From positions 344,485-408,484 of the forward strand of contig SJOL01007639.1 in NCBI GenBank assembly GCA_004794785.1: 64,000 nucleotides of DNA, in the 5' to 3' direction. The notes below the pieces were generated by a model. It searched no databases. It was not told where the DNA came from and saw only the letters and a program-made list of their open reading frames with translations. Of the stretch, positions 1 to 14,100 are shown one piece after another. Origin of the DNA: Opisthorchis felineus (Eukaryota; Platyhelminthes; Trematoda; Opisthorchiida; Opisthorchiidae). Position numbers and translations under genes: made by a program. The stretch's first letter is position 1, and every line of letters begins with the position of its first letter.

Positions 1-3000
1 CCGTTTGTCCTTATCGACCGTCGGGGGAGCGTCAATACAATTAAGGACGGTCGATGATCGAAAAGTGACATGATACACCCGAAGAGCTGCCAAATAGACC
101 AGCTGCTGGGGCCGACCTAACGGAGGCAAATGAAAATCGGTGGAATACATGCAGCTTTTAAAGGGGAAAGGTGTGTAACGGCGTATACGACTGATGAGGC
201 ATGTGAATTGTCTGCGGTCGTGTTGAAGCTCCACCTCGCGTCTAATGGAAGGTGAATTTGATTACGGAACTTGTGGAACTGCTTTGCAGTATTCGTTTAC
301 ACTTGCGTAATAGCCAATAAATATCCATGAAAGCTCAAGAAGACGCGCGAGAATGTTCAGTTTTTAAAAACTGCACACATGAGACGTTTACTTTCCTGTC
401 AAATAGCTTGTAACTGCTTAGCTGGTGTTTGCTGATAAACGGCTTCGCAGGGAAGGGCTTTTTCCTTTCAGTGGTAGTGGAGTGTTGAGGAGTCTTCACT
501 AGACCTTATAAATTGGGTTGGGTCGGGAAAAATGACCTGATCATTCATTTGGCTCCTCGGGCTACAGAAACTAGCACCTGGAAACACAGGTTGACAATTT
601 TGCATGCCTGTACCTTAAGTTTCTAGTGCTAAGTGAAAAATTCCGACAGAGTTGAATGAACGAGAGACTTCTCAGACAATGTTTTCAATATTCTTCTTAT
701 CAACAACTTGATGAGTGACAAGCAGTCCAACTATTTTTCAGATGGACTGAATGCACTACTAAAGTTTGAGATGTTTTTGTCAAACTATGGTTTAATTCGT
801 TTTGTCGTAAAACAACGTACGGTTCCTATTGGTTTACTCTAAATTATCCATTTTTGTTGAATTGCAATGCCGATTGCAATGCCCATTCAATAGGCAACAT
901 GAATCCATATGATGCATCCATGTGTATACCCAAATAAGAGACACCGATTCAGCGGAACACGCGTTGTTTCAGTTCTGCACGACGGCTGGCTAATTAACAC
1001 GGTGGTTTACATCAACCGGTAGCAATGCTTAGTTGGCCGAATATTTTGAGTTTAACATTTGGGGCCACAGTGAGAGAGACTTGTTATTTTTCTGTACAAC
1101 TTTCCGTAGTATTATTGCATACTGGGCAGTGTTAGTGAAATCATCAAATGAGTCTTGAATGTTCACCGATCTCAATTTCAGAAAAAGAGATGATCCGTCA
1201 GAGACCTTGTCCAAAATTTAATTCCAAGCAAATACCAAAAGTTAAGATGAGTTATTCATCGGGGGAGAGGAATGCCTAAAATGTGCCTCACGACCAACAA
1301 GCGTGAGGCATCCATGATCGTTACTATAATGCAACCAAGAAGGACCCTCTGAAATCAATTCTGTCATCGGGAGACTCAACAGAACACAGTCTCCATTAGA
1401 TTCCTGCAGGAATTGCTGGCTCTTGTAGGACCACTTCCGACTTTATTAGAATCGTTTAAAAAGTCATCCTCTCCAACAGAAAAGACCATGAAATTGACGT
1501 TTTAAAAAACACGGAGCAATCTCACACTTTTTGAAGGCCAAGTTTCACTTCTGAATGTTGAGTTGTTGGGTACAAGCCAATGGATACATCGCTCTTAACT
1601 GTTAGAAGCCTGTTTGAACAGGTCATTCGACCGGAAAACAATAGGAATGGGAGAAAAATAGAAAGATGTTGTTACCATTCTATAAATCCTGAGCTTCAGC
1701 TCAAATTGTGGTGAACAACTATGAGCTTAAATTTCTTCCTCCGAGTAACCACTTCCACGGCCTCGTTAGCCGTTCGATAGTTACCTATTTTAGTATGCTC
1801 ATTCGCCAGTTACTGGTTTTTATGGATAACGCGTCGAATTCTGGTGGAGACCGGATACATTTTGGTGGCATTCCACAAAATGTATATTTATCATGCAACC
1901 CTAGTTTACTCCCAAAATGGTCAAGATCTACATAAAATGCTGTTCTTGGGTAGAAAGCAGAAGTTTTGTTGAAAACAAAGCACTGGAAATATGTAACCTA
2001 TGTCAGAAGCCGAGATTCACTGTCTACCATTTCAGGATGACAGTGGAGATTGCATTCGGTCTATGCTAAAAGGCCAAGAAATACCGTAGAGCCGTTTCAT
2101 TCACATTGCGTGTCTCACGAGTCTCTATGGAGGAATCAAAAACCTTGAACTTCCATCTGGTAGTTGATTTGCGTTTCAGAGTCAGTTTTGGACAATTCTG
2201 CGTGTGGTTGATGCCTATTTTTTGCACCTCGATGTCTTTTTTACTCGGGTAAATCTTTGAGTGGATTGAGACGTTGATGGGCTGTCTGGAGGTAGCACGA
2301 CCATAAATGAGAGATTCAGCTGGATTCAGTTAACTCTACTGTGGACTATTTATCGCAATCTTGATGGGTTCTTTAAAAAAACGAAATATGGACGAGTACA
2401 ACTCCTAAGTAACGAGAAATTGGGTGTCTATCTCGTCAAAAAACCAGACAGATTTTTCTGTAGCAAAGACCATAGCGTTTAGTGCGGATTCCAGAAATTC
2501 AGTACAGTTTACACTACAGTGATACTAGGCGAAAAACTCTGGATTAATTATTCTCCAGAAGACGTCAAATTTAGTTTCCCCCTTTAGTATTTCTCTCTCT
2601 ACATAAGACATTTTAGAGATATGGAAGTTCAGTAACACTAACTTCACTTGTAGTGGTCTGGGTACCCAAAAAAGCTACTTTAGGAAGTGTGTGTGGCAAA
2701 GAAATAAATATAATTACTCGGAATTATGTACACAATAATAAAAAGGGTCAAATGGAACAGACTCACTAAGAATTGTTCTCTTTAAAATAGTTCGTCGTTG
2801 GCCCAGGTCGGTGAGTAAATAATAATCCAATTATGGATGTCCAGGGGTCTTCTTCTGAACAGCTCTCAGATATAATAAACTCCGAAGATAGCCTGAAGTG
2901 TTTTGATACCAGAGTTAGCACATGAAACTCGCGAATAACCACTGTAAGCGCGAGCGAAATCAGAAGAGAAAGTCGAAGCACGTGACCACGCTTGTGTTGC

Positions 3001-3421
3001 ATGTAAGTTGTACAAATGCACGTTTTTGTAGTTTTGCGTACTCAAACAAAAAACGTTTATGCGAAATACGTAATGTCATAATGGAAGCAAAAGAAAGGTA
3101 CAAAATCATCACACACTCCACTGGGGCTTCCTGAGGGGATTTGTAATCTTCAGAGCGAGCTTAAGATCTTGTTCGAAAAATAGAGGCTACCAAATTTATG
3201 GTACCATTGCAATCCTTATTTCGAGTGTGATGTTGGTTTATCTAGGAGGCTCTTATCGGCGAGTTTACACCTTGTTTTGTCCATAAAGTTTGGTGGGTAG
3301 TTATAGATAACATAATGCACCCCAATTTTTTAGCTTTCATTGAGTGTTTGAGCTCATGTGTAAAAATATGTCTTTTTTACTGCTGTCAGCCATTTCTCAT
3401 TTACTAACAGCAAACAGGACC
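1..3421. other. No gene recognised
   Basis: AT-rich non-coding sequence. Only short open frames are present (longest about 78 codons) and none resembles a known family. No RNA gene or mobile-element protein was recognised. Confidence 0.6.
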
Positions 3422-3593
3422 GAGCTCGAAATAGGTCGTTGGTTAAGACGCGAAATTACTGACCGAAAAGTCCGTTGTATGAACCCAACCTCTACATCTC
3501 GAGTGCTGCTGTCCAGGCTGGATAACGTGGCGGTATCTAGGCCCCGTTCTTCCTTTGGGTGTTATGGCAGATAAATACCGAAAGGGTATTGCA
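3422..3593 (+). mobile_element. tRNA-derived SINE, type A
   Basis: A 170-bp repeat that matches, on the opposite strand, the copy at 38705-38878. The 5' part starts at GAGCTC and carries a Pol III A-box-like block (GTCGTTGGTTAAGACG) followed by a B-box-like block around the GTATGAACCC segment. The 3' part ends in ACCGAAAGGGTATTGCAG, matching ACCGGAAGGGTGTTACAG of the other copy. It shares no protein homology. Pol III boxes plus several dispersed copies fit a tRNA-derived SINE; the tRNA of origin is not clear. Confidence 0.6.
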
Positions 3594-4358
3594 GCTGAAC
3601 GGTTGTTATTGATTGCAACAATGAACACCATCACCTAATGTGCTTCGGACTAGCAAAGAGTGTACCAGGATAGAGTCAGGTGTTGAGCAGCACACGAGAT
3701 TGGACCTGAAATCACTATAGCCAGTAAAAGTCCACCTCGTAGAATTTCTGTACCCTCTGCGAAGATAAGAGAGAAATTATGAAAGGAGAAGTAAACACCA
3801 CTCATCCATTCACCCTATCCGTAGGCCGCGAATACCGTTATTTTCTAGTTGGCTCGCTCCAAAAATATGATTCTTCAAGCAGTTCACTAAATGATTTCAT
3901 GCTTAGTTCTTACGTACTGTCCTCTTTTTCTGTGCATTATCGAGAGGCATTTGAATATAAGGTATGAATGTTCATCCTGGACTCTGAGTTTTACGGTCAG
4001 AGGGCAGCATATATAAAGCCACAGTACAGAAGATTTTCCCTCTACAATTTTACGACCATTTTGGATAGCTAGCTGGGTCGACAGCTAGAGAGATAGATTA
4101 ACTCATCTAATTTTTTTAACGCACACAAATACAGAGTGAGATGGCCATAATCCATCTGGCACATAAAATTATCCCACATTATCAATCCGAAAGTACGAAA
4201 TGACAATACATAGTGATTTTTACATAAGGTTATTTGTTTGGAAAGTTGATTTTGAGATTTTTCAAACTGTTCTATGGAATGCGATACAGGTGCAGCGTAT
4301 ACAAGACGAATTGGAGCGCGGTATTTTGTTTTCCAAACGCATCTGATACCAGTTGGGA

Positions 4359-4722
4359 TTCAGATGAGTCACCCTTGAAAACCAAATTGTTGGGTAGATG
4401 AGTTTATTTGTTGAATTTCGTGCAGTTTGTGTTCAAATAGGAAATAAGGTTGACGGAAACTCGGGTGCTGTGTCTACCTGATGAGCCCCAAGAGAAGGGC
4501 AAGCGATCGTGGGCTGTCGAAGACTTTTCAGCAACCTCATGTGTAGTGTGTTACGTCTATACAAAGCATTGCAATATCCCGAATATCGTACCAACTGAAA
4601 CGTGAGGTGGTCTATGGGCAGCAAACTCAGTTGAAGAAGATCGCAAGCGATAGATTCAGTTGGGTTTCAGGTGAATCTCTCGTGAAAAGCAAACTGGTAT
4701 ACAGATGAGTGTATTTGTCGAA
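4359..4722 (+). repeat. R1 dispersed repeat, copy a, with flanking direct repeats
   Basis: The core (from about 4445: GGTTGACGGAAACTCGGG, then TGATGAGCCCCAAGAGAAGGG, then GTGGGCTGTCGAAG and TTCAGCAACC) recurs at 48.95 kb in the same orientation and at 38.0, 40.1 and 48.75 kb inverted. A block of about 60 bp before the core (4359-4420) and one after it (4662-4722) are related direct repeats sharing GATGAGT..ATTTGT.GAA. The unit could be a tandem satellite monomer of about 300 bp or a small element with terminal direct repeats. No coding capacity is seen. Confidence 0.6.
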
Positions 4723-6504
4723 CATCTGATGTCAATCTGATTCACACCGGTGTAGTATTCTGATTTTGCAGCTTTCCTTTGCACAGTTAATTCACACATG
4801 AGCTAAGTAATGCAGAAATACCCAAGCACATGTTCACTGTAATTTCGAAGCATCACATCTGTGACCAAAATTATACAGCAGCCGGAGGACCACTTCAGCC
4901 TTGTTTAGTACACTGTCATGTAATGAGATAGGGTGTTACCGGAATCAGAGGGATGCTGATTGACGTGTAGATAGTCAGTATAAGTGAGTCAAAACAGTAT
5001 CAAGACCACATTCCACGTTACTGTGATGAGGACATATTACTGGACCTAATGTGGTGGCTGTCCGGCCATAACGATATCCAGGACGGTGAGGGACAGAAAT
5101 CATGTGGACGACAAACAAGCAGCAGACAGGGTTACGTAACGGTGTCTGGTGAGGCGATGGAGCATTAGAGACAGACACTTAAGTAATGCAAAATGGCGGG
5201 TATGTCTACACAATCTCACAGTGGAATACAACCGCTTTTGGTAGAATCAGATGAACAGTAGAAAAATCAATACAAAAGCAAAGCCATTTTTTCTCCTTAC
5301 TGGTCAGGCGACTAACTGAGGACTACAGTCATCATAACCGTGACAAACAATTTATGACTGCACGTAGAATTTAGTGTTCCACACCATTTCAATAACATTA
5401 TATACTGAGAAGGTATTCTTGGTCCATAAAATGCCTCCATTATTTGATTACCAGCTTACTATACAAATTTTTAGACATTTATAACTAACGGTTTACCATG
5501 AAAGGTAAAAACAGTTCATACATTTATAACCAGCTGTACTTCCCTGTTTTTATGTTTCCATTTAGGTTAAGATTAATAACAACAACAAAATTCCCTTTCA
5601 GAAATGTTTATGGACTTCAAACATTCGTCAAAAGGAAACTACTGAAATGTGAGTTCAGCGTAGAGTTATAGGTTCTAAAAATTCCCCTAATCAGACACAC
5701 GGTGCTTTGACAGGTTTCATTTTCGGCTTTCCTCTACTGGGTGGTCGGAAATGTGTGCTTACGCCACAACGTCATCCGAGCGCATGCGAACTGGTGTACA
5801 AGCGCAATATTACTGAACAGGAAACAGGTTTTTCCGGGCCATTTTTTAATAAACTAAATAATAATAAACAATAATAAACAATAATAAACAATTTCTAATA
5901 AACTACACAAGTTATTTAAAACATTATATTTCTTGTGAACAACACAGAAAGGAGATGCAGAGTGCGGGGTGGAAACATTTCATACTGTTTCGTAACAAAT
6001 GTAAGAGATCGAAATGTAACGGACAAACACGATCAAAGATAGAGCGTATAAGTCAAGCACAATGTCGAGTGAAACCCGCTCTTCCAAAAAACCCGAACAA
6101 GTGTAACATGACTGTCAAACAATTTTGAGTGTAAAGTGATCAGTCAAAGAACAAACTGTCGACTACATCGCGTTAGAGCGAAAAACGCTGAGTTGACGTC
6201 AAATAAATGGTCACTGTACGTTACGCCCAGTAAATTGATCAAAACCATTTTAACGATGAAAATTTATGCGTAACGTAGCCACTGTGTCAAATCAACATCA
6301 CAATCAACAAGTTTTGGTTCCCAGACATGCCACAAACAGTACGTAAGCAGCTCATAGGAAGCATACTTTCACAAGATGTGTGAAATTTCCATCTGAGAAT
6401 TCTTCACTCGTGGAGCCAGTTAACAAGTGTGACCACGTAATGTAGATTCCGTGACAGAGGAATGAGTGGTGCTATATCCTATCTAATTTGATCACACTGC
6501 TGAT
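4723..6504. other. No gene recognised
   Basis: AT-rich sequence without recognisable genes. The only structured item is the short decamer tandem at 5861-5890. Confidence 0.55.
5861..5890. repeat. (ATAATAAACA)3 tandem repeat
   Basis: Three exact copies of a 10-bp unit, preceded and followed by related A/T-rich partial units. Confidence 0.9.
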
Positions 6505-6640
6505 CAGCCGCCCTTGGCCGAACAGTTAAGTGCTCAAGCTACTAGCTGGGAGGTCAATGGTTCGAGACTCCCTGGAGTCTTGTGAAATGCGCACTGCTGA
6601 TGATTCCCAATAGGGAGGAAACAGCTCTCGGATTTTCCGT
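6505..6640 (+). mobile_element. tRNA-derived SINE, type B
   Basis: A clear tRNA-like head: an A-box-like block TTGGCCGAACAGTTAAGTG and, about 35 bp later, an excellent B box GGTTCGAGACTCC. It is followed by a non-tRNA body starting CTGGAGTCTTGTGAAATGCG. A second, more decayed copy with the same order of blocks lies at 61818-61925. The body after the B box, the lack of a tRNA 3' end and the second copy argue against a functional tRNA gene. Confidence 0.7.
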
Positions 6641-9600
6641 ATAGATTGCCTTCACTTATAAGACAAAGTCTCCATTAAAAATTCTCAGATGTCCTCACAT
6701 TACCAAAAAGTGTTCATACGTTAAACAGCTAATGTCAAACGTAGGCGAGTAGCCCAGATTAGAAAAACAATTATCCTTTCAAAATGGAAGTTTAAAAACA
6801 GGACCGATATTATACAGAACAAAATCAGTCTGAAACTTTTCACAATTGACAGAAAGAAGGTAAACACAAGCCAAGGCGACAGTCTTCAATGGGACCAAAA
6901 TCGACGCTACAAGTAGCATGATATTCGTGGGTAATTCTACCATTCACGTGAATATATTATTCAATTTTTCACCACAGTTTCTGTAGCAAAAGTTTTAAAT
7001 GTCATCGACTGTTGGGCTGAATTTACCTCTTCTAATTTTAAATACTCTCTTTCATCATCCCATCTGGCTATACTGCCAGGATTTTGTGACGTTCTCCATG
7101 TGGTACCAGCTAAAGAGTTATTTTGCTCCGGATCTTATGGGGATAAAGACTTTGTGACCAGCTAATCACCAAGCAAGTCTGTTTCAAATGTATGTTCCAA
7201 ACGTTCCCCCATGATGCACTGCACAACATGTCTGGCAACACTAACGCCAGTAATGATGCCACTTTCTGATAGGTGATGAATACCATAAGAAAGCAAACCA
7301 ACCATTTCAGAACCTTAAAATTTTGTGAAAACCCATGGAAAAGTGGGAGGGGTGGAAAGTGGGTGAGGCAAGGCCATGATCCAATTTCATAATAGGTCTG
7401 CTCAATCCGGATGTACTTCTTCAAGCCATTATACCGAAAACTTTTGCAATTTTCCGTGCTTTAATTTTGTCGCACCGAGTAAATCCATTGTTATCCAGCA
7501 CCACTCTAGTAAACCTAACGGACATTCATTTGAGTTTTGAGCTAATGAAATTTGTGGCATGAGCAGAGTGGAAGTACTGAATGAAGTTCGAAGATCTGTT
7601 GCATGTGTCACTGTAGCTCGGATGTACAAAATGCTGGGATATACCAACAACTCCTTATCTAGAACTGTGGTGTCGCATAAATACGTCGTACGAACGAACT
7701 CGTAAGCCCGAGTACAAGCCGACAAAGTAGCTCACCAAGCTTACAAAGCTGTAAACATTTACTACCTCAAAACCGAACAGGTAATTACTCGAAGATGGCA
7801 ACCGAGAGATATCAACAAAACTGCAATCTCGGCAAGTAAGTGATTCATACTGAAGGAGTCTATAGGGTTTTTTTTACGAAACGCCGAGGAACCCATTCCC
7901 AAACTTTACAAGTGAGGCGATACCCTACAGCGATTCCGCAGTCCTGTTGCACCTCATGCCTACTTGTTGGAAACTTTACGACAGGTTTTTCATGACACTT
8001 TCCTAGAGGATTTGTTTTCATTGGTACTCCTTACCTGATAAGCGCCTTTTACTGGTGCAGTAAATTATTAGCGACCTTTTGATTTGTAGCGGGATTTATG
8101 CACACTGAACGAATACCCCAATCATAGCCTTTTACGTTCGCACGTATTCAGCGGGCTACTAACCATCCAATGCTCTTGAAAAAAAACGTGAAAATTCAGA
8201 AAATATTTTAGTGATAAGCCAAGTTGAGATGTCGGTGGAGGATCAAATTATAGACCAGTTAATCAGGATGCTGGCCACCATAGATGTCATTCTGGTGGAC
8301 TAAGGCAGATAAACCAAAGAATGTCGTCCATTACTGAAGTCTTTTGTGTGTTGACGTGACTACGCAATATCTTATAGTAAACCTGAAACAAAAGGGTGAA
8401 GTGAGTTTTGGCTGTTGAGAAATCATTTGTAATCAGTTTTGAATTTTACCACAAAAGCTAATAAGGAAGTTAATTCCGAGGAAGACGAGTAAGTGAAATG
8501 TTTCGAGATTACTCAGCAAGTAGGATGTAATCATCTAGCTATTGAATGGCCATCAGAGCGAGCAAGCCAAGTTCATGTTGGGGCTTCTCTCATGTGTATG
8601 CTTCGTAGCCGAGTTTCGTTTGTCAGAAAGCAAGGTAAAAAACTCAGACTACTGTACTTCATGCTTCACACGGTCCTGCACTGGTTTTGGGGTTCGGTTT
8701 CAGTAATTTGGTTGTCTATCCAATGAAATGCCAAGTTGATATTTAACACTCGATAGTGAAAAGACTCTCTCCAAAAGCAGAGTTTATTAGGTGCGCTCAA
8801 AGCACTTGAGAATAGACAAACTTGTGAGTGAAAAACTTAATGTACTGACAAAATTAAATTCAGGGAAAAAACAAAATTCAAAGTTAGTTAGTTCTTCAAA
8901 GTAATCTACCATGAACTCCGTGCATGTTCGTACATACAAAGTTTTTGCCAGGGTTTGAATCAATTTAAAATATTAATTTTAGTGATATGCAGTTTTTAGA
9001 CAGTGAAAACATACTGAAGTTTCTTTGGGTATTTCGTCTCAAAAGTGAAAATGCTCTGTGCACGGTACAGCTATTTCATTCTTGTTGGAATTATCCAGGG
9101 TCGTGAACTTCACGAACAAGTCAGGGGAATTGATAACCCCCGATACTTCAATTAGTAACTGGAAATTTTCTTTGGGTCGGATCAGTAGGCTGATTATCTT
9201 AAGCCCAGGCAGGATACAGCGAGGGATGGAAAATCTTAGGATTCTGTCGTACCTTAGCTAGCCCGGAGGCGATAAAAAGAGAGTTCATACAAACATGGAG
9301 TATATTCACGTTAGAATACATGTCTTACAGTCTCATAGAGGACAGCACTAAGTGGGGTACAAGGGAGAGCGATAACAGGAATTGTACAGCATACAGTGAC
9401 CAATTTCTATTCGATTTATAGCTCCTTGTATCGATAAGTTGCCGAATCCGTGTAACCCGTGATAACGCTGAGATAAAGCAGCGAAAATCAGCCGACACTC
9501 ACTACAGTTAAGTTCCACGAATAAAACTGGTTCAATCAAACCGGAATTCTGAAATCCGATTGGTTGTTTTTGGTCTTCATCAAAATGCTCCTTTGCCGAA

Positions 9601-9954
9601 TCATTAAAATGGATTCCAGACGATTCAGAAACATGATGAAAGACTAAATGGCACCTTGGAATATTTTTGAGGCCAGGATGAATGCTCGGCATCCCAAAGG
9701 ACACTCGTAGAAGAAAGACAGTGTTCAAACACCAGGCAGGTCGTCATGCACTCGAATCGTAAAAGAATACCTGGTTTCCTCCCTCAGTTCATTCAATAAG
9801 ACGAATTAAGCAAAAGCAAATGTAACTTTCTAATTTCCTGATACTAATATGACCATCTCAAAGCAAAGCGTCAGCGATGTTAAAAGCGCAGATTATCTGA
9901 GGTACCGAAGTTTGTAATACGCAGCAGACATGTTAATTTCGAGCAAACAAAATA
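6641..9954. other. No gene recognised
   Basis: Non-coding by inspection. Open frames at 7110-7725 and 9348-9728 on the minus strand look like chance frames and match no family known to me. Confidence 0.55.
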
Positions 9955-10335
9955 GGGGTAAACAAATGACCTGAAGAGTATATGTTAAAGGTCCCCCAAA
10001 TTACAATAGAGTGGAGAGCGAATGAGTAGCCTTAATAGCGTTTCACCAGCTATATCTGTGTATATCAGTCTCCTAATCACGGATACAGGCGTATACCTGT
10101 TTGCCTCATCACAACCCATCGTGGGTTTAACATGAATTGCACCATGGCACCTGCTGGTGCTTCTGAGCTCGAGCGGTGGAGACGAATGCAAGAACTATTC
10201 TGAATGCATTAAGGTAACTTATACGGTCAGTCATACTCCTAAACGGCGATTACCTGCCACTTGGTTTTATGTTGTACTGTGGAACCTATTTTCTCCTGTG
10301 CACTTATCAGGCATTCTTCAAAAGTGTTCGGAGAG
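9955..10335 (+). repeat. R2 dispersed repeat, copy 1
   Basis: Resembles 16025-16335 in the same orientation. Shared blocks include the TTACAATAGAGTGGAGAG / TTACAGTGGAGAGG start, CTTTAATAGC.TTTCA...GC.ATATCT.TGTA, the AACTA.TCTGA...TTAAG.TAACTT block and the TTGGTTTTATGTTGTAC / TTGGTTTTATATTGTAC block. Identity is only moderate, so the copies are old. An open frame of 119 codons starts at 10157 and a frame in the other copy encodes a partly similar peptide (TWFYVV / SWFYIV). I recognise no protein family. Confidence 0.5.
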
Positions 10336-10619
10336 ATCGACCGAAAAATTCGGGGCAGTACGTCTTGGTCAGTTCACTTTCCACCCATACATTCAAATTT
10401 TTGACGGCAAAGCAGTGCATGCTATTCTAATTATAGAACGGTTAATTGATCCAGCTGGCTGTTTCAATGCTTATCCACATCATGCGTATGTTGTTTCCAT
10501 GCCAAAGCCCAGTTGATGGGTAGACCAAAATAGCTTGTCGTGAGGATATCAGCAGTCGATTTATATCAAGCATATCCTAATGAGGTTGGACATGTTGTTT
10601 CTAAATCGCTTATGGCTGA

Positions 10620-11167
10620 CGACCAAATTACCAACACCAAGTGAGTACCGACTGTCATGATAACGACCCACCAGAAGGTGTTACCCCAAAGCAACAGATG
10701 CTAAGACATCTCGATTGTGCGGTTTCTGTTGACTCAGTCGAGTGTTTGGCCGACAGATATCAGTTGAAATGCTCCTAAAAACGCTATCGTTAAAAACCCA
10801 CCTGGCACAAAAATACTAGTTACGCTGCACTAGGGAAAGGGATCCTTGGACAGCAATTTCACTCAATTAAGAGCTCATCAGTAGGTCATGTATATGGGGA
10901 TGCCCGGATGTGAACGGCGGAAACTAACTTGCTGAAGAAGCTTGCTAAATCTAATCCACTAGCGTGCGCCGAACACCAAAGAATTTCCACCTATGACCAG
11001 TAAAACATGCAAAAGGCTGAGTGAGTAACCTGCTGAATAGACATATTCGTATTAGCTGGCGGTAGAATCGGAGTTACTGTTACCTCGCTCTTTTAGGATT
11101 TGGCATAGCCGCATGATATCAATCCAAGTTTCCTCCACCAAGCGCAGAGATTTCAGTGTTCGCAACC
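10620..11167. repeat. Decayed outer extension of left inverted-repeat arm
   Basis: Beyond the highly identical arm, this segment still aligns in inverted order with 20592-21100: GAACACTG.AATCTCT, CCAAATCCTA..GAGCGA, CGCTAGTGGATT and GG.TAACACCTT.TGGT...GTCGGTACT.ACT. The offset changes by about 36 bp, consistent with one net indel on one side. Identity is far lower than in the inner arm. Confidence 0.55.
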
Positions 11168-14100
11168 AAAGTAAGCATCGGAATGACAGAAACAATGAGT
11201 GCACTAAAAGGAGGCGAAAAGTCAGTCGGTTTACCAAAGACGTGTTTTAAAGGTTGACAAAATCAGGTCATGATTTACAAAGAGGCGTGCAAAGGTTACT
11301 AGGAAGGCAGTTGTCAAAAATGGGGCTTAAGCCTGGCATGTGTGTTAGATGTGGAAATCTACCTTAATAGTTCAGTCAGTAGAGTCAGCGACGTGCAGTG
11401 AAATCTAAGTAAAACTGGTCACGGGCCGCAGAATACGCGCCAGTATGGGATTCTACATGGACGACACCGGTGAGACCGCTGCACTTGGATAACAAATTAA
11501 TGGATCGGGCAGTTGTCACAGTCGTTTACTCTCGGCCAAGGAAGAACATGAAGAAACATAAAGCCTATGTGGAGGGACACACGCGATCACGTGAATCAGA
11601 CTATTTCCTCCACAACGGAGGACAGAAACGAAGGCATCTCGCTCTGCTGAAGACTGTCTAAACACACCTGGACAAAGAAGAACCATGGAAAACAGTCACA
11701 ACCTAATGGCCAATAAAATGTCAGCGAACAAGGGCTGGGGCACGGTTGAAATCTATTGGGGACAGTTGAAATGAAGGGCAAAAGAGAGGACGAAGAAGTC
11801 TTTTGGAGGACGTTGAGGCCAAAGAAACCAACCCTGAACGGAGAGTTAGACATCAGTGCTTCCGCTGAACCTGCTGCCACGGACTTTCCAGTGCACATTG
11901 AAGGTTGGAGCAACTTTCGGTACACATGACTTTTCCATGTATACGCCGTCCAAATGTTCAAACGATTTCACTACAAACCATATAAGCTGACCTCAAGCTT
12001 AGAAATTTCCGCACAATAATGCGGATCTAATCGTGCGTGATCACGATGGTTCCATGTCATTTTTAACGATAATCGAGGAAACCCGGAACTGGAATAGGGA
12101 ACTACTTAGTGACACACATCGAAATACTCGATTTCCTCCAATTTCTTGCTCATGAAAACATGAAGTGCATTTGTAGACCTGGGTTATGGTCAGTATGAAA
12201 GAACAATTAAGAGATTTCCTCAAATTTCTAACGCTTTTCTGTCACCGATAGTAGTGTTATCAAGGCGCATGTTACATGGAAAATCTAAAGTAACTCGGCA
12301 CCATCTTTGCGTTTCCGCCGCACACAGATCTCCAAGGTATAGTATTCCCAGGCAACCAGTGCACGGTTCGCCATCTGAGTTATATTGTATGGACAACACC
12401 CTGTGTAAAGAACCTTGGGTAGCGTTCCAGAACAAGGGAATTCGCACGCTTGAAGTCTCAAGAAACCGACAGTCCTGGTCTTCCCGACCTCAGTTTTCCT
12501 TCAACATATGCGTTTGGCTTTGAGTGACTGAGTGCGCACAGATCTACCGTAAAACACAAAATCCAAATCTGAACCACGATGAACACGCGCGTAAAATGAA
12601 GTGGTAGTGGTAGTCGCTATTGAGAAGCACTTGGGTCGATTGAGTTCAGCACTGAAATTATCTCTGAAACCAAACGACCAATAAACTAAATCAGCAAGCC
12701 AGAGTGTGCTTATTAGGAAGTCAAAACTTCTGCGTGGGGAGCTTCAGCGAGCAATTCATAGCTAGCTACGGGCTAGTTTACAGGCAAACCTGTTGAAGTC
12801 GTTTGATCTCTTTGTTTTTTCAGCCATGTTCTAACTGAATGAAGTGATACTCATATGTTTGGCTTGATGTGCCTCGATACAAAACCACGTCAGCCACGTG
12901 CTTCAGCCGACCGTTCCCACAAAGGTTACCGTGCAATCTTGCGTCATGTCTCCTAGCTGAAATTTTTCCACATGGGCCTTCTTAAGACAAGACGTATAAA
13001 ATAGGTTGTGTCAAGCAGAAACGGTCAGCTAGAAAAGCGTATTCATTCATCCCACAAGCGACGATGCGATCCGAACTGGGGCATCGAGATAATCTGGCCA
13101 GTCCCCGGCGATTGTTAGCTGTAGTCAAGTACCTCTCCAATCGGGCTTTCACTTCCAAAGGTCTCCAGATTGTCTTAATTTGACGTGAATTATATATGGC
13201 CATCGACCTACCCACAATCATGGATAAGCAGTATCCATAGGCTCATTAAAACAGCATTTTCAACGCTTGCATGGATAATTGAGCAACACATCTTTCGCGC
13301 TCGACAACTCGTGCGGCTGTGTTTTGTTCTATCTATATGGCAACTAGCTTCTAAAAGGCCTTAGGCAATAACAAACAGTCACGCGCATGAATGGAAAGCT
13401 CCCAGTGACCTGAGTCTGGAAGGTTAACTGGTGGGTGCATTGGACAAGCTCCAGGAACCGCGATTTAAGAATACAAGTAGTTTGGTGTGATGGAGTCGAG
13501 GCAAGGTTTCCGGTCGGATTGTCAAATAAGGTAAGCGAACTGGTTTGTGCTATAATTCTCTGAGAACGTACGGTCCACATACATGTGGCAGGATTGGCCA
13601 CTCCGGTATCGCTGCATCTACCCGAGCCGCAACAGCGTGCAACATAAATCACTCTCGTTTCACATAATGAGACACTTCACTGATGTACTCACCAATCTAC
13701 TCTCATCGTGTTGTTACGTACACGTAATATTCACGTACTGCAACGAGAAAGACACATGTGATTGGTAGGCGCTGATGCGGATGGCTCCGATCGCGAAGTC
13801 ACTAAAAGAAAGCACTAATTCTGACCATGTTCGTCAGAAAGTTATTGTGCTACCCGGAGAAGTTATTCCAGATCACGAAAAGAGGAGAAACATGGTATTC
13901 CAGGACTAGGAACTTGGGTTGCGCAAGACTTCGACTATGGTCTCAAGATCCAGGATCATACAAAATTATGTCTTAGAATGAGCAGTTTCGACTCCTTTGG
14001 GGATTCGATTGTACATAAATGGCTTTCACCTGGGAAAGTCTAAACATTTTATTGGAATAAATTAAATCAATTCACGTATCCAGAATGACCCGGCTGGGTC

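Noticed and set aside
5841..5920. CRISPR-like array from the repeated ATAATAAACA units
   Set aside because: The units are contiguous 10-bp tandem copies without spacers, in a eukaryotic context.
9348..9728. 126-codon minus-strand frame as a LINE or other element fragment
   Set aside because: Some resemblance to LINE C-terminal blocks on the opposite strand was too weak to separate from chance.
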